Origin: Leptolinea tardivitalis
Lineage (GTDB): Bacteria; Chloroflexota; Anaerolineae; Anaerolineales; Anaerolineaceae
Assembly (NCBI RefSeq): GCF_001050275.1
Contig: NZ_BBYA01000009.1
Span: forward strand, 372,001 to 436,000
Length of the DNA: 64,000 nucleotides
Reading direction: 5' to 3'
Shown here: piece by piece, positions 15,866 to 24,879 of the stretch
How positions within the stretch are numbered: the first letter of the stretch is position 1
Layout of the letters: every line of letters starts with the position of its first letter
The notes under the pieces: generated by a model
Seen by the model: only the letters and a program-made list of their open reading frames with translations
Told to the model about the DNA's origin: nothing
The model's database searches: none
Translations under genes and position numbers: made by a program

Positions 15866-16110
15866 ACGTCGTCAGACTTGTCCTCCGGAAGCTCACCGCC
15901 CAGGGTGCGGATACGCAACTCCGCCTGGTCCAGCAATTGTTGACAGTGTTTGGCCAGCGCCTGTCCGCGTTCAAACCAGCCAATGGTGGCTTCCAGGTCT
16001 GTCTGTTCCTGTTCCAGCAGGGCAACAATTCCATCCAGTTCGGCATACGCCTGTTCGTAGGATAATTCTTCCACGGGTGTCTGCGTAATGGCAGTGGTTT
16101 TTTTCGTCAT
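15862..16110 (-). CDS. xseB: Exodeoxyribonuclease VII small subunit
   Basis: 82 residues, the normal XseB length. The core SYEQAYAELDGIVALLEQEQTDLE followed by ALAKHCQQLLDQAE (each within 16030-15890) is the two-helix family pattern. Several copies bind one XseA chain to make the nuclease that degrades single-stranded DNA into oligonucleotides. It starts 9 nt after the xseA stop, so the subunits are made from one mRNA. Confidence 0.92.
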   Translation of the reverse strand: MTKKTTAITQTPVEELSYEQAYAELDGIVALLEQEQTDLEATIGWFERGQALAKHCQQLLDQAELRIRTLGGELPEDKSDDV

Positions 16111-16119
16111 AGTCTGATT

Positions 16120-17340
16120 TTAATCCAGTCTGGTGGATTCGACGCGGCTTATGGCAGACCCGCGGGAAAATGTGGTTGTAATGTGGTCGCCGGATGAGAT
16201 CTGGTCAGCCGACCGGACAATGATTCCATCTTCCCGGCGTACCAGGGCATAACCTCGCTGCAATATCCCCTGAGGATTCAAAGCCGTGAGACGTCCAACA
16301 CGGTTTTCAAGCTGGGCTTTATACACCGTCATCCGGTGTGACAGGCTGCGTCCAATCTGGAGAGAAAGCATATCCACCTGCTGGCGTTCCCGTTCCACCC
16401 GACGCTGAGGGGATTCTCGGTTAAGGCGTGCTGCCGCCTGAAGAAGAGCTGCCCGGGCCGAATCAATGTTCCCGATTGCAATTGAATATATATCATCGAA
16501 AACATTCTCAATCTCGCGGGAAAGGTCATCACGGGATGGTGTGGCGGCCACCGCAGCACCGGTGGGCGTCGGGGCGCGCAGGTCGGCAGCAAAATCCGCC
16601 AGGGTAAAGTCTGTTTCATGACCGATGCCGGTGATGACCGGGGCTTCTGATTCGGCCACGGCGAACACCACCCGCTCATCATTGAATGCCCACAGGTCTT
16701 CCATGGAACCGCCGCCGCGCGCCAGCAAAATCACATCAGGATGAACTTCGGTGTTCAATTTGTGAAGCGCTGTGACGATTTCACCCGGAGCTTCCACTCC
16801 CTGAACGGCCGCGGGTGAAATGACCACCTCTGCAAGGCAATACCGTCCGCGCAGAGTGTTTAGCATATCCTGCAGGGCAGCTCCGGTGGCGGAGGTGACA
16901 ATTCCGATAGTGCGGGGACGTTCGGGAAGCGGACGTTTGCGTTCCTCGTCAAACCAACCGTCAGCTTCCAGGCGGGCTTTCAGGCGCAGGAATTCCTGGT
17001 AAAGCTCACCCTCACCGCGCATCCTCACGGCATTGACGTATAACTGGTAGGTGCCATCACGCTCGTATACAGAGACAGCGCCGTGAGCTTCAATTTGAGA
17101 CCCCACCTGAAACTCGGGAATGCGGAAGGCGGCAGACCGCCAGATGACGCATTTGATGGCCGCACCGCCATCTTTGAGGGTGAAATAAATATGACCCGAT
17201 GCCGGACGCGAGAGGTTGGAGACTTCCCCGGCGATCCAAACATCCTGCAAAAGAGGATCACTTTCCAGCAGGGTGCGCAGGTACTGGGTGACTTCCGTCA
17301 CCGTGAATGATGAAGGTCTGAGCAGGGTAGGTTGGAACAT
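16120..17340 (-). CDS. xseA: Exodeoxyribonuclease VII large subunit
   Basis: 406 residues, normal length. The N-terminal OB fold (residues about 10-105) contains VWIAGEVSNLSRPASGHIYFTLKD; the catalytic domain has GIVTSATGAALQDML, VILLARGGGSMEDLW, and GIGHETDFTLADFAADLRAPTPT. A coiled-coil region and the C-terminal GYALV segment follow. Acts with XseB on single-stranded DNA in repair. The gene before it (the helicase at 17466) is on the same strand, 125 nt away. Confidence 0.93.
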   Translation of the reverse strand: MFQPTLLRPSSFTVTEVTQYLRTLLESDPLLQDVWIAGEVSNLSRPASGHIYFTLKDGGAAIKCVIWRSAAFRIPEFQVGSQIEAHGAVSVYERDGTYQLYVNAVRMRGEGELYQEFLRLKARLEADGWFDEERKRPLPERPRTIGIVTSATGAALQDMLNTLRGRYCLAEVVISPAAVQGVEAPGEIVTALHKLNTEVHPDVILLARGGGSMEDLWAFNDERVVFAVAESEAPVITGIGHETDFTLADFAADLRAPTPTGAAVAATPSRDDLSREIENVFDDIYSIAIGNIDSARAALLQAAARLNRESPQRRVERERQQVDMLSLQIGRSLSHRMTVYKAQLENRVGRLTALNPQGILQRGYALVRREDGIIVRSADQISSGDHITTTFSRGSAISRVESTRLD

Positions 17341-17415
17341 GCCTTAACTGTACCCGGAAATAGGATTTACAGGTAGTAAACCCTTATTTTCCCATGGCGA
17401 ATCAATGGGAACCAA

Positions 17416-17440
17416 AGATCGCGTCAGTGATGCGATCTTC
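17416..17440. terminator. Weak hairpin between helicase and xseA genes
   Basis: AAGATCGC (17416-17423) pairs with GCGATCTT (17433-17440) around 9 nt. On the minus strand it is followed by only TTTGG, so termination after the helicase gene would be partial at best. Confidence 0.4.
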
Positions 17441-17465
17441 TTTCACCTCCTCTAAAAAGAAGGTC

Positions 17466-19718
17466 TTATTTCTTGATAATCTCCAATTTCGCCAGTGACG
17501 CGGCCAGCCGTTTGAACCCTACTGTGTCAAAGAATACATCCACGGTTTCATCACCGTCTTCCAGAACGCTCTTAACCACCAGACCTTCCCCCCAGACCTC
17601 ATGCTTCACCCGGCAATTGGCCGGAAAACGCTGTTCGACGGCCGGTTTGGCCTGCCGGGGAGTGGGTTTGAAAGAGCCGTATGTCGGCGACGGTGTGGTC
17701 CAGTTGGCGTAACTTTCCGTCCGGCGTTCCCTCGGAGAGGAGTAAGAAGAGGAAAAACCGCCTCGGCTTGAAGAGACTGCTCCCTGCTGGAGCAAAAGTT
17801 TGGCAGGAATATCTTTGAGAAAACGAGACGGCGCGGAGTTGTCATATCCGCCGTACGTACTGCGGCGATCAGCGCGGGTGAGGTAAACGCGGTCTTTTGC
17901 ACGGGTAATGCCCACATACAACAGACGACGTTCCTCGGCCATTTCTTCGGGGTCATCCAGCGACCGGCTGTGCGGCAGCAGGCCGTCATCCAGACCGGTA
18001 ATGAACACGATGGGGAATTCCAACCCTTTGGCGGCATGCAGAGTCAACAACGTGGGAGCTTCCACATCTTCCGCCAGTGTGTCCTGGTCAGATACCAGAG
18101 CCAGCCGCTCAAGAAATTCGTCCAGGCCGCGATCTTCAAATTCTGCTGCGATCTTGCCAAGCTCGAGAACGTTTTCCCAACGCTGGTGGCCTTCCTCGGT
18201 GGTATCGTCAATATATTCCTGGTAGGCGGTATCTTCCAGAATCTGGAAGAACAGGCGGGTTAGGGGCATCCCTTTGGAGCTGGCCTCCCGCCAGGTGTTC
18301 AAATTCGAACCGAAATCGGCCAGACTGAGAGCACTGCGACCGCTGAATGAAGCAAAGTGGGCGGATTGCTGTCCGAGTTTGCCGAGGTCTGCCAGAACTT
18401 CTCCGGCAGAGATGTTCATCTCATGGGCGCGCTGCTGCAATGTGGTCACTGTCTTATCGCCAATGCCACGTGGCGGCACATTGATGACCCGTGTCAGGCT
18501 GACCTCATCACTGGGGTTATAGATCAGCCGAAGGTAGGCGATGATGTCTTTGACTTCACGCCGGCCGTAAAAACGCTGGGCACCCACCAACCGGTAGGGC
18601 AGGTTGGCTCGCAGAAAGGCTTCTTCCAGCAGGCGGGATTGGGCGTTGGTACGGTACATTACCGCCACCTGACTGCCTTTCCATTTTTTTGCTTTTAAAT
18701 TCTGCCGGATGGTATCAGCCACGTAATCGGCTTCCAGTTTGTCATCAGCCGATTCAAACAGGGTGATGGCTTCACCTTTGCCATTATCAGAGAAAAGCCG
18801 TTTGGGGGTGCGGTTGATGTTGTGATCGATGATGGCTCGGGCAGCATCCAGAACCGTTTGCGTGGAACGGTAATTTTGTTCCAGCAGAATTTTCTGGCAA
18901 TCGGGAAAATCGCGTTCAAATGACTGCACGTTTCGGTAATCTGCTCCACGCCAGCGGTAAATGGATTGGTCTTCATCGCCCACCACGAACATACTGGCAT
19001 TGCCAACAGCCAGTGAGCGTAAAATCTGGTACTGGGCGGTGTTGGTATCCTGAAATTCATCAACAAGAATCTCGCCGAACCGGCGGCTGTACCGGTCGCG
19101 CACGGCCTGATTCTGAGTCAACAGGTTGACCACTTCATTTAGAAGGTCATCAAAGTCAAGTGCATTGTTAACTCGCAGTAATTCCTGATACCGGCGGTAA
19201 ACCCGCAGATTGACCTCTTCACGATAATTCCGTGAAGTAAGGTCATCGGGAGTTTGCATATTATTCTTGGCCGTTGAGATGACGCTGCGGATGCTGGCCG
19301 GTTTGAACATCTTTTCATCGATATTCAATTCTCGAAGAGCTGTCTTCACAAGGCTTTGCTGGTCATCTTCATCATAAATAACAAAATTAGAAGAGAACGG
19401 AAGGTTCTCTGCTTCGCGCCGCAAAATACGGGCGCAGATGGCGTGGAAAGTACCCAGCCAGATACCCTGCGGTTTTTCTCCCAGCAGATCTTCTAACCGG
19501 CTTTCCATCACACGGGCGGCTTTGTTGGTGAAGGTGACTGCCAGAATATTGGATGGCGGCAGGTGATACTGGGTAATCAGATAAGCAATACGATGAGTGA
19601 GAACGCGGGTCTTACCCGAACCGGGTCCGGCCAGAACCAGAATGTGGCCGGGTGGGGCGGTGACCGCCTGTTTTTGCTGAGGATTTAAACCGGAAAGGAA
19701 ATCAGGATTGGGTATCAT
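17466..19718 (-). CDS. pcrA: UvrD/PcrA-type superfamily 1 DNA helicase
   Basis: 750 residues, full length. Motif I is GPGSGKT (about residues 31-37), motif Ia TFTNKAA, motif II LVDEFQDTN, motif III VGDEDQSIYRWRGA, motif IV LEQNYRST, motif V LLTLHAAKGLEFPIVF, and motif VI YVGITRAKD. The C-terminus after residue 640 is a Ser-rich linker plus a Tudor-like end (VKHEVWGEGLVVKSV), as in PcrA, which binds RNA polymerase. It unwinds DNA 3'-5' in repair and replication restart. PcrA versus UvrD naming is a guess. Confidence 0.9.
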   Translation of the reverse strand: MIPNPDFLSGLNPQQKQAVTAPPGHILVLAGPGSGKTRVLTHRIAYLITQYHLPPSNILAVTFTNKAARVMESRLEDLLGEKPQGIWLGTFHAICARILRREAENLPFSSNFVIYDEDDQQSLVKTALRELNIDEKMFKPASIRSVISTAKNNMQTPDDLTSRNYREEVNLRVYRRYQELLRVNNALDFDDLLNEVVNLLTQNQAVRDRYSRRFGEILVDEFQDTNTAQYQILRSLAVGNASMFVVGDEDQSIYRWRGADYRNVQSFERDFPDCQKILLEQNYRSTQTVLDAARAIIDHNINRTPKRLFSDNGKGEAITLFESADDKLEADYVADTIRQNLKAKKWKGSQVAVMYRTNAQSRLLEEAFLRANLPYRLVGAQRFYGRREVKDIIAYLRLIYNPSDEVSLTRVINVPPRGIGDKTVTTLQQRAHEMNISAGEVLADLGKLGQQSAHFASFSGRSALSLADFGSNLNTWREASSKGMPLTRLFFQILEDTAYQEYIDDTTEEGHQRWENVLELGKIAAEFEDRGLDEFLERLALVSDQDTLAEDVEAPTLLTLHAAKGLEFPIVFITGLDDGLLPHSRSLDDPEEMAEERRLLYVGITRAKDRVYLTRADRRSTYGGYDNSAPSRFLKDIPAKLLLQQGAVSSSRGGFSSSYSSPRERRTESYANWTTPSPTYGSFKPTPRQAKPAVEQRFPANCRVKHEVWGEGLVVKSVLEDGDETVDVFFDTVGFKRLAASLAKLEIIKK

Positions 19719-19761
19719 AGCGGGGTGATTGTACCCCAGGAATCGAGTAGAATTTCAATCT

Positions 19762-20784
19762 ATGTCATGGGAAATTATGGGACACGAATGGGCTGTTCAC
19801 CTGCTGAGCGAACATATTCGCAGCGGCAGAGTCAGACATGCCTATCTGTTTACCGGACCGGCCGGCGTGGGAAAGCGAACACTGGCGTTGAAGTTCGCCC
19901 AGGCGCTTTTATGTACCCAACCACCGGCGCCAGGTGAATTTTGCGGAGAATGCCGGCCCTGCAAACAAACGGTACTTCAACAATTTTCTGATCTGACGAT
20001 ACTGCAGGCAGAAACGATCGGCGGCGAGATGAAGGTGGATGCCGTGCGGGAATTGCAGCACACCCTTTCGCTTACGCCGTTCGAAGCAGACCGCCGAGTG
20101 GCCGTGCTGCTGCGTTTTCAGGAGGCTAATGAAAACGCCCAGAATGCCCTGTTGAAAACGTTAGAGGAAGCTCCGGGAAAATCAATCTTATTATTAACGG
20201 CGGATACGGCGGAAAATTTGCTGCCCACCATTGTCTCACGTTGTGAACTTCTGCGGCTGCGCCCGCTTTCGGTGGAACACCTGGCCAGTGACCTGACACA
20301 AAGACAGGCAATTCCGGCTCCCGATGCACTGTCGCTGGCACGTATCAGCGGCGGCCGGCCGGGAATTGCCATTCGTTTGAACAGTGACAGTAATTTAAAT
20401 TCCAATCGCAAACAATGGATGGACCATCTTCTGGGATTGTTACCTGAAACCCTGGCGCAGCGGTTTGATTTTGTGGAAAAACAGGTCAAGATACGCAATA
20501 GTACCAAAGAGGAACGTGACCTGCTCCGTATGCGGCTGCGAGAAGGTTTTATCTTCTGGCAAAGCCTCTGGCGGGATGTCATGTTGCAGGTCACCGGTCT
20601 GGGGGATGAAATAGCCAATGTGGATTACCGCACTCAGATTGAACAACTGGCCAGCAAAGTGAATGAAAACGAAGCCGCCAGACAAATCAATTTGTTAGAA
20701 ACCACATCGAGCCGGTTGGGAAGCGCCAATATTCAGCTTTTGATTGAAGCTCTGGTGATGAACCTGCCGACAGTCCAGCTTTAA
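19762..20784 (+). CDS. holB: DNA polymerase III subunit delta'
   Basis: 340 residues. The P-loop is GPAGVGKRTLA (about residues 32-42). A zinc-binding Cys group (CTQ ... FCGECRPCKQ) and the SRC arginine-finger motif (IVSRCELLRL) follow, as in clamp-loader delta'. The C-terminus is helical. Start choice: ATG 19762 lies 8 nt after a -10-like TAGAAT (19748-19753), so the mRNA is probably leaderless and the ATG at 19729 would precede the transcript. The gene is divergent from the helicase. Confidence 0.9.
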   Translation: MSWEIMGHEWAVHLLSEHIRSGRVRHAYLFTGPAGVGKRTLALKFAQALLCTQPPAPGEFCGECRPCKQTVLQQFSDLTILQAETIGGEMKVDAVRELQHTLSLTPFEADRRVAVLLRFQEANENAQNALLKTLEEAPGKSILLLTADTAENLLPTIVSRCELLRLRPLSVEHLASDLTQRQAIPAPDALSLARISGGRPGIAIRLNSDSNLNSNRKQWMDHLLGLLPETLAQRFDFVEKQVKIRNSTKEERDLLRMRLREGFIFWQSLWRDVMLQVTGLGDEIANVDYRTQIEQLASKVNENEAARQINLLETTSSRLGSANIQLLIEALVMNLPTVQL

Positions 20785-20791
20785 GATTTGT

Positions 20792-20960
20792 CCGCTGGCT
20801 AAGTCTGGTTCGATGGTTGAGCCAGTCGAAGCCCCGCTGGCTGAGCTCGTCGAAGCCCCGCTGGCTGAACTCGTCGAAGCCCCGTTGGCGAGCCGGTCAA
20901 AGCCCCGCTGGCTGAGCTCGTCGAAGCCCTGCCCTGGCCCTCGACAGGCTCGGGCAGCGG
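20792..20960. repeat. Tandem 24-nt repeats
   Basis: The unit GTCGAAGCCCCGCTGGCTGAGCTC occurs at about 20825, 20849, 20873 (diverged), 20897 and in partial form at 20920. The array ends in an inverted pair (CTGCCC near 20928, GGGCAG near 20952) around CTCGACAGGCTCG. Units abut without spacers, so this is not a CRISPR array. The 222-nt gap between holB and the DUF3048 gene is filled by it. Confidence 0.85.
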
Positions 20961-21002
20961 AAGTATTTCGACGGCAGCCAATATAAACATATTCGCTTTT
21001 GG

Positions 21003-21008
21003 TACAAT
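21003..21008 (+). promoter_or_regulatory. -10 box giving a leaderless DUF3048 transcript
   Basis: TACAAT ends 7 nt before ATG 21016, which puts the transcription start at or next to the start codon. No Shine-Dalgarno sequence is present. Confidence 0.5.
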
Positions 21009-21015
21009 GCAAATA

Positions 21016-22323
21016 ATGAAACCTGCTTATTTAAACCTGATCCGCATTATTCTGCCGTTGATCGTCATTTCGGCTGCTGTGGTGTTATTGCTGCAAAACC
21101 TGCCAGAGACAAAACAGGCTGTTTCACCCACTCAAACCAGAGTTGAAATTACAGCTGCTTCCTCTTCCATCGAGAATACCCCCATCCCTCCAACACCCAC
21201 GGAAACACCTGTCAGTACAAACACCCCGACGGAAGCCGTTACACCCACGGCAACCGCTCCAGTCGTCTCATACCCGGTTGGACCAGATACCTATCCGGAG
21301 GGAATTAACCCGTTGAATGGATTGCCGGTCAATGATCCCTCCACCTTAAAACTTCCACCGGCACTGCTGTCCATCAGCAATTCTCCGGTCACTGCGCGTC
21401 CGCAGGCCGGACTCTCCTTCGCACCGTTGATCTATGAAATGTTCATCGGCGCCGGGAACAGCCGTTTCCTGACCATCTTCTACGGTGATTTACCGAAAAC
21501 TCCTGAAAATGATAATCCCGAAATTGGTCCCATCCGATCCGGACGCCTGGCTTATGAACACATTCGAAAACTACTGAATGGCTTTATTGTCATGGCGTAT
21601 GCCTCGGTCTGGGTCACACCGGAATTGAATTACTTCCACAACCTGCAGACAGAACATCCGGATGATATCAACGGCGCTCGACTGCGGGTTAATGACCTTA
21701 CTGCCTTGAAAGAGAATTATCAGAAAGAACTTGGCGAACCCAATCCGATCGGCTTGAAATTCGATCCGACTGTACCAGAAGGCGGCAAAGACGGTCACAC
21801 CATCTGGCTGCCATACGCTTATGTAGACCAGGTCTGGTGGCATTATGATAAGGACAGCGGAACATACCATCGCTGGCAGGACAAAGAAAATGGCAAGGAT
21901 TTTACCGAGCAGATAGACAGTTTGACAGGAAAACCTCTGGAAATTGAAAATGTGGCTGTGATTTTTGTCAACCACATCGCTTATCGTGAAACCCTCATTG
22001 ATTTGACATTGTTGTATACCAACCGCGAACGGGCGCTGTTTTTTCGTGACGGTCAGGTTTTTGAAGGATACTGGACAACAAAAGGCGAAGAGTATGAGAA
22101 AACCACCGGCAGGCTCCGTCCTCTGCGCTTTCTGGACAAAAACGGCGATCCTTTCCCGTTGAAACCGGGCCAAACCTGGGTGGAAATTGTCACACAGGAA
22201 ACACCAGTCTATGAAACCCAATACACAGATGATTATTACCGGCTGGTCAACAACAGAGAACCAGGCTCGGGTATCTGGGCTGTACGGTTTGTACATCCCG
22301 AGAACATGCAACCCAACCAATGA
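21016..22323 (+). CDS. DUF3048-domain secreted protein, copy 1
   Basis: 435 residues. A membrane segment (IRIILPLIVISAAVVLLL) near the N-terminus is followed by a Thr/Pro linker to about residue 85. The DUF3048 domain then shows GINPLNGLPV, ARPQAGLSFAPLIYEMFI, RFLTIFYGD and EIGPIRSGRLAYEHIRKL. The C-terminal half contains WHYDKDSGTYHRWQDKENGKDF and GQVFEGYWTT. The family (YerB-like) is extracytoplasmic and of unknown function. A second copy lies 660 nt downstream. ATG 21016 is chosen over 21007 because of the -10 at 21003-21008. Confidence 0.85.
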   Translation: MKPAYLNLIRIILPLIVISAAVVLLLQNLPETKQAVSPTQTRVEITAASSSIENTPIPPTPTETPVSTNTPTEAVTPTATAPVVSYPVGPDTYPEGINPLNGLPVNDPSTLKLPPALLSISNSPVTARPQAGLSFAPLIYEMFIGAGNSRFLTIFYGDLPKTPENDNPEIGPIRSGRLAYEHIRKLLNGFIVMAYASVWVTPELNYFHNLQTEHPDDINGARLRVNDLTALKENYQKELGEPNPIGLKFDPTVPEGGKDGHTIWLPYAYVDQVWWHYDKDSGTYHRWQDKENGKDFTEQIDSLTGKPLEIENVAVIFVNHIAYRETLIDLTLLYTNRERALFFRDGQVFEGYWTTKGEEYEKTTGRLRPLRFLDKNGDPFPLKPGQTWVEIVTQETPVYETQYTDDYYRLVNNREPGSGIWAVRFVHPENMQPNQ

Positions 22324-22336
22324 TTATCCGGTAACC

Positions 22337-22864
22337 ATGCCCAGACCCTATACCTTCAGCGAGTACTCTCCAGATTGGCCTTTGGAATTTGAACGGGAAG
22401 CCAGCAGATTGAAAGGTTACCTCAAAGAAAACCTGACGGCCATCTATCATATCGGCAGTACGTCCGTCCCTGGATTGGCTGCCAAACCGGTAATCGATAT
22501 TCAGCCCGTTGTTTCGTCCATCGAGCAAGTTGATGAATTGACCCCTTTTTTAGAAAGAGAAGGATATAAAGCCTGGGGTGAATATGGCCTGCCCGGTAGG
22601 CGTTTCTTTACCAAAGACCGAAATGGATATCGCACGCATAACATTCGTTGTTATCCTGTAGGCCATCCGGATATCGAACGACACCGGGCTTTTTGTTTAT
22701 ACCTGTGTGCCCATGATGTTGAGCGCAAGGAATATGAGGCGGTTAAAAGAGCTGCTTTTGCCCACAACCCTGGAAACATCGATGGGTATATGGATGAAAA
22801 GAATGGCTGGATCAAACATCTGGAGCCAATCGCAATTGACTGGTTTAGAAAACAAGTTTCGTAA
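22337..22864 (+). CDS. GrpB/UPF0157-family nucleotidyltransferase-like protein
   Basis: 175 residues. The family pattern starts with YSPDWPLEFEREASRLKG, then IYHIGSTSVPGLAAKPVIDIQPVV, where GST and DIQ match the Pol-beta nucleotidyltransferase G-S and D-x-D positions. It ends RAAFAHNPGNIDGYMDEK. GrpB proteins are single-domain enzymes of uncertain activity; some are fused to CoaE. ATG 22337 starts 13 nt after the DUF3048 stop and lacks a clear ribosome site, so coupling is likely. Confidence 0.88.
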   Translation: MPRPYTFSEYSPDWPLEFEREASRLKGYLKENLTAIYHIGSTSVPGLAAKPVIDIQPVVSSIEQVDELTPFLEREGYKAWGEYGLPGRRFFTKDRNGYRTHNIRCYPVGHPDIERHRAFCLYLCAHDVERKEYEAVKRAAFAHNPGNIDGYMDEKNGWIKHLEPIAIDWFRKQVS

Positions 22865-22981
22865 TATTCTCAAATATGTCCTAAAATTAGCATAAAGAGA
22901 AATTACAGGATTGTAGATTGGATTTGCCAGGGTATCCTGTACAATGGATTTGTCGTGTTGGTTTTTATTCAGGATGAAATT

Positions 22982-24223
22982 ATGCGCAAGACAGGAATAG
23001 TCCTTATTCTTCTGCTGGTTCTACTGATTTGTTCAGTACCGTTTGCAACCACACCGGTGGCTGCTTCGACACCGGAGCCTGATCAAAAGATAGCTGCCGT
23101 TGAACCAAGCGGTCCTACCAATTATCCACAAGGTGTGAACCCCCTGACCGGTCGGCCGGAAGAAAATCCTGATAATCTCTTCCTTCCGCCGGCAATGGTT
23201 TCCATTTCCACATTCCCGCCTTCTGCACGCCCGCAATCCGGTCTGTCCTTCAGCCCCTGGGTATTCGAACTCTTCATTGGCGAAGGCATGTCCCGTTACC
23301 TGGCACTTTTTTATGGCAGTTATCCTGAAGCAGCCGTCAAAGACAAAGACGATGTGTTTTCTGCCACTCCCACTCCAGAGATTGGCGATCCATCCATTGG
23401 CCCGATTCGCTCCGGCCGTCTTCCATATGAGAGTGTCCGCAAGTTATACAATGGCTTTCTTGTGATGGCATCTGCATATTCCAAAGTGGCTGAAAAATTG
23501 AATGATTTCACCAATATCTTTGGATCTGATAGCAGCGGGGCGGGCAGTTCCATCAAGGTGGCAGACCTGCAGGCTATCGCCGAGAAATACCGCGGAAAAA
23601 TCAAAATCACAGCCGAAGGGTTGAGCGGAATGCGGTTTGATCCCCAACCACCCACGGGCGGCAAATCGGCAACTCAAGTCTGGTATCCATATGCCCTGCT
23701 TAATCAAATTGTGTGGCAATATGACCCGGCACTGGGAGCCTATACCCGCTGGCAGGACGATGCCGATGGGAAGACATTCATTCAGGCCACCGACCGGCTG
23801 AATGGGAATGTGTTGTCATACGAAAATATTGTGATTTTGTATGCTGAGCATCATCGTTATGCCGAAACCCTTCTGGATGTCGATCTGATGTATGTGAACA
23901 AAGGGAAGGCAGTCTTATTCCGCGATGGCCAGAAGTATGACCTGTTCTGGACCACACGCAGCGATGAATATGAGAAAAAGACCGGCATGGTACGGCCGAT
24001 CCGATTTGTAGATGCCAATGGGGATCCATTCCCATTCAAACCGGGACAAACCTGGGTGCATCTGACTCCGGTCGGCGCTCCGGTATATGAAACCACCCCC
24101 TGGAATATGGCGGATATAAAGGATGCCACCCTGGCCTGGCAGCAACATAAGCGTTCGCGCCAGGATGGGTCAGGTTACTGGACGGTGGAGTTTTATCAAC
24201 CGGCCATTGAACCGAAACAGTAA
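22982..24223 (+). CDS. DUF3048-domain secreted protein, copy 2
   Basis: 413 residues. A Sec signal peptide is followed by the same domain plan as copy 1: GVNPLTGRPEENPDNLFLPPAM, ARPQSGLSFSPWVFELFI, SIGPIRSGRLPYESVRKLYNGF, and the C-terminal LRDG-type loop LFRDGQKYDLFWTT. The linker between the domains carries an insertion (KDKDDVFSATPTPEIGDP) absent from copy 1. AGGA lies 9 nt before ATG, and TACAAT at 22938-22943 is a possible -10. Copies flank the GrpB gene, so the trio probably arose by duplication. Confidence 0.85.
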   Translation: MRKTGIVLILLLVLLICSVPFATTPVAASTPEPDQKIAAVEPSGPTNYPQGVNPLTGRPEENPDNLFLPPAMVSISTFPPSARPQSGLSFSPWVFELFIGEGMSRYLALFYGSYPEAAVKDKDDVFSATPTPEIGDPSIGPIRSGRLPYESVRKLYNGFLVMASAYSKVAEKLNDFTNIFGSDSSGAGSSIKVADLQAIAEKYRGKIKITAEGLSGMRFDPQPPTGGKSATQVWYPYALLNQIVWQYDPALGAYTRWQDDADGKTFIQATDRLNGNVLSYENIVILYAEHHRYAETLLDVDLMYVNKGKAVLFRDGQKYDLFWTTRSDEYEKKTGMVRPIRFVDANGDPFPFKPGQTWVHLTPVGAPVYETTPWNMADIKDATLAWQQHKRSRQDGSGYWTVEFYQPAIEPKQ

Positions 24224-24304
24224 ATTCAAGGTCATCTCTTGCAGAAAAAGGATTGAAGGGGCATAATAGCCCTGTTTAAACAGAACAAAAATCCGAGTTA
24301 ATGT

Positions 24305-24877
24305 ATGACACGGTTTCAAGGGATGGAAATCTATTCCATAGGTCATGGCAACAGTCTGGTTTCTCAGTTTACCGAACTGTTGAAAAAGTATGATATTCAA
24401 ACACTGGTTGATGTACGCTCCACACCATACAGCAAACATTGCCCGCATTTTGACCGCGAATACCTGTCGTATTATTTACAGAACAAAGATATTCATTATA
24501 TTCATATGGGTAAGAAGCTGGGGGGACGGCCTACGGATCCAACAGTGTATTTCGCCGGAGTGGTTCCACAGGACTCACATGATTTCCTTCATCTGGTAAA
24601 TTACCCTGAAATTATGACGCGTGAGTGGTTCAAGAAAGGGATTGACGACCTTCTTGAAGTTGCATCCACCCAGCGGACAGTATATATGTGCAGTGAAGAG
24701 GATCCATCCACCTGCCATCGGCATTTCCTGATCGCGCAATATCTTCTTGGTCTGGGAATCGACGTAAAACATATTCGGGCCGATGGAACTATCGTGGAGG
24801 CCCACCAGCTTGCCAGGACACCTGAGAAGAAAAATAAAAAAGTAGAAAACTCTGATATGCAACTTCAATTATTCTGA
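24305..24877 (+). CDS. DUF488-family protein, copy 1
   Basis: 190 residues. It opens YSIGHGNSLVSQFTELLKKY and continues TLVDVRSTPYSKH, the usual DUF488 start. A C-terminal motif CSEEDPSTCHRHFLIA (C-x-x-E ... CHR) marks the probable active site. DUF488 proteins have a Rossmann-like fold and no proven reaction. A second, different DUF488 gene follows 2 nt after the stop, and a dual-OB-like gene follows that. The start may instead be ATG 24323. Confidence 0.85.
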   Translation: MTRFQGMEIYSIGHGNSLVSQFTELLKKYDIQTLVDVRSTPYSKHCPHFDREYLSYYLQNKDIHYIHMGKKLGGRPTDPTVYFAGVVPQDSHDFLHLVNYPEIMTREWFKKGIDDLLEVASTQRTVYMCSEEDPSTCHRHFLIAQYLLGLGIDVKHIRADGTIVEAHQLARTPEKKNKKVENSDMQLQLF

Positions 24878-24879
24878 GC

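Noticed and set aside
17398-17442. 14-codon GTG frame on the minus strand after the helicase gene
   Set aside because: Its start overlaps the AGGAGG-like stretch itself and leaves no ribosome spacing; a weak hairpin explains the region better.
20792-20960. CRISPR-like array
   Set aside because: 24-nt units abut without spacers, and no cas gene is present.
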